Source: an uncultured Clostridia bacterium (GTDB lineage Bacteria; Bacillota; Clostridia; Oscillospirales; Acutalibacteraceae). From it: 7,713 nt of DNA. Positions within the stretch are counted from its first letter, which is position 1. Every line of letters starts with the position of its first letter. Made by a program: the position numbers and the translations under genes. The notes under the pieces were generated by a model that searched no databases, was not told where the DNA came from, and saw only the letters and a program-made list of their open reading frames with translations. The DNA lies in contig CAMFZJ010000062.1 in assembly GCA_946004305.1 (NCBI GenBank), positions 1 through 7,713 on the forward strand, in the 5' to 3' direction. This document shows, piece by piece, positions 6,562 through 7,713 of this stretch.

Positions 6562-7713
6562 ATGGAAAACAATGTAATTTATGGAATAAACGGACCTGTT
6601 GTTACTGTTAAAGGTCCTACTGAATTTGAAATGATGGAAATGGTACACGTTGGTGATGAGAAACTTGTCGGCGAAATCATCGGTATTACTGATGATATTA
6701 CCACTATTCAGGTTTATGAGGAAACCACCGGATTAAAGCCCGGCGCACCCATTACCGGTACCGGAGCACCTATGAATGTACTTTTGGGACCGGGTATCAT
6801 TGACAACATTTTTGATGGTATTGAACGACCTTTGAAAGCTGTTGAAAAAAAATCAGGTGCTTTTATTAATAGAGGTTCACAGGTAAATTCCCTGGATATC
6901 GAAAAGCTTTGGAATGTTACTATGAAGGTTAAGGTAGGCGACTACCTTAAAGGCGGACAGATTTACGCAACCTTGCCTGAAACTCCGATTATTGAACACA
7001 GAATTATGGTACCTCCCCTGCTTTCGGGAAAGGTTACTATGGTCAAGCCTGACGGTGAGTACAAGCTATTTGATGTTATTGCTAAAATCATAGATGATAA
7101 CGGTATTGAACACGAATTAACTCTTTGTCAAAAATGGCCTATCAGAACATCTCGTCCAATTGAGGACAGACTCCCAACCGGTATTCCCCTTATTACCGGT
7201 CAGCGAGTTATCGATACTATGTTCCCTATTGCAAAAGGTGGAGCTGCTGCTATCCCGGGGGGATTTGGTACAGGCAAGACTATGACTCAGCATCAGCTTG
7301 CTAAATGGTGTGACGCTGATATTATCGTATATGTTGGTTGCGGTGAGCGTGGAAACGAAATGTCACAGGTTCTTGAAGAATTTTCTGAGCTGATTGACCC
7401 TAAATCAGGCAGACCTATGACTGACCGTACTGTTCTTATAGCAAATACTTCAAATATGCCTGTTGCAGCCAGAGAAGCTTCTATATATACAGGTATTACT
7501 CTTGCTGAGTATTACAGAGATATGGGCTATCACGTTGCGATTATGGCTGACTCAACCTCCAGATGGGCTGAAGCATTAAGAGAAATTTCAGGTCGTCTTG
7601 AAGAAATGCCTGCTGAAGAAGGCTTCCCGGCTTATCTGCCGTCAAGACTTGCTGAATTCTATGAGCGTGCAGGACGTGTTACTACGCTATCGGGAAGCCA
7701 GGGTTCTGTTACA
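6562..7713 (+). CDS. ntpA: V/A-type ATPase catalytic subunit A (3' end beyond window)
   Basis: This is the catalytic subunit, open to the last base: 384 codons of an expected 580-600. It has an N-terminal beta-barrel (MENNVIYGINGPVVTV), then the A-subunit-specific insertion around 110-190 (including YATLPETPIIEHRI), which separates it from F-type beta subunits. The P-loop GGFGTGKT spans 233-240 with catalytic Lys239. YVGCGERGNEM carries the catalytic Glu262, and Walker B is HVAIMADSTSRWAEALRE with Asp330. The conserved EEGFPAYLPSRLAEFYERAG follows. All key catalytic residues seen so far are intact. No in-frame stop occurs up to 7713, so it is truncated only by the window. The ribosome site is weaker than its neighbours': GAGATGAT at 6551-6558, close to the ATG. 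B and D subunits would be expected downstream. Confidence 0.97.
   Translation, partial: MENNVIYGINGPVVTVKGPTEFEMMEMVHVGDEKLVGEIIGITDDITTIQVYEETTGLKPGAPITGTGAPMNVLLGPGIIDNIFDGIERPLKAVEKKSGAFINRGSQVNSLDIEKLWNVTMKVKVGDYLKGGQIYATLPETPIIEHRIMVPPLLSGKVTMVKPDGEYKLFDVIAKIIDDNGIEHELTLCQKWPIRTSRPIEDRLPTGIPLITGQRVIDTMFPIAKGGAAAIPGGFGTGKTMTQHQLAKWCDADIIVYVGCGERGNEMSQVLEEFSELIDPKSGRPMTDRTVLIANTSNMPVAAREASIYTGITLAEYYRDMGYHVAIMADSTSRWAEALREISGRLEEMPAEEGFPAYLPSRLAEFYERAGRVTTLSGSQGSVT

Noticed and set aside
6562..7713. Subunit A considered as an F-type ATP synthase beta or alpha subunit
   Set aside because: The A-specific insertion at about residues 110-190, the GGFGTGKT P-loop and the V-type gene neighbours rule this out.

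Overview
The window is an AT-rich bacterial contig end. Strong GGAGG-type ribosome binding sites, frequent TTG starts, short intergenic gaps and a full V/A-type ATPase operon point to a low-GC Firmicute, most likely an anaerobic Clostridia lineage of the Ruminococcaceae/Lachnospiraceae kind. The genus cannot be read from the sequence. All real genes are on the + strand.

Bases 1-42 are not genomic. They are an 8-base index, the Nextera read-2 primer sequence and the 19-base Tn5 mosaic end, left untrimmed by assembly. Biological sequence begins at about base 43.

Region 1 (80-1744) holds a conserved two-gene pair: a small ACT-domain protein (UPF0237 type) and a 453-aa UPF0210/DUF711 'PFL family' protein. 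This pairing recurs in many Firmicutes. The ACT domain is a probable small-molecule sensor, and the partner has no assigned reaction.

Region 2 (1745-1804) is a 60-base AT-rich gap with a plausible promoter and a 10-bp palindrome, but no recognisable intrinsic terminator.

Region 3 (1805-7713) is a V/A-type ATPase operon in the order G, C, I, K, F, E, A, with A cut by the window end. Gaps are 17-40 bases and nearly every gene has a good Shine-Dalgarno site. The encoded parts form one rotary machine: A (with B, expected downstream) makes the catalytic head. E and G form the peripheral stalks. F and C belong to the central stalk and its socket on the ring. K forms the membrane rotor ring, and I is the membrane stator that carries the ion half-channels. 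B and D are absent from the window and would be expected just beyond it.

No mobile element, CRISPR array, tRNA, rRNA or riboswitch is visible. This is an ordinary housekeeping locus rather than a hidden new system. The points most worth checking are the adapter contamination, the unusual ring subunit (an extra N-terminal hairpin with a signal-peptidase-like site, and a Gly-Glu-Gly ion site), the non-standard subunit order, and the TTG starts on two adjacent membrane-sector genes.
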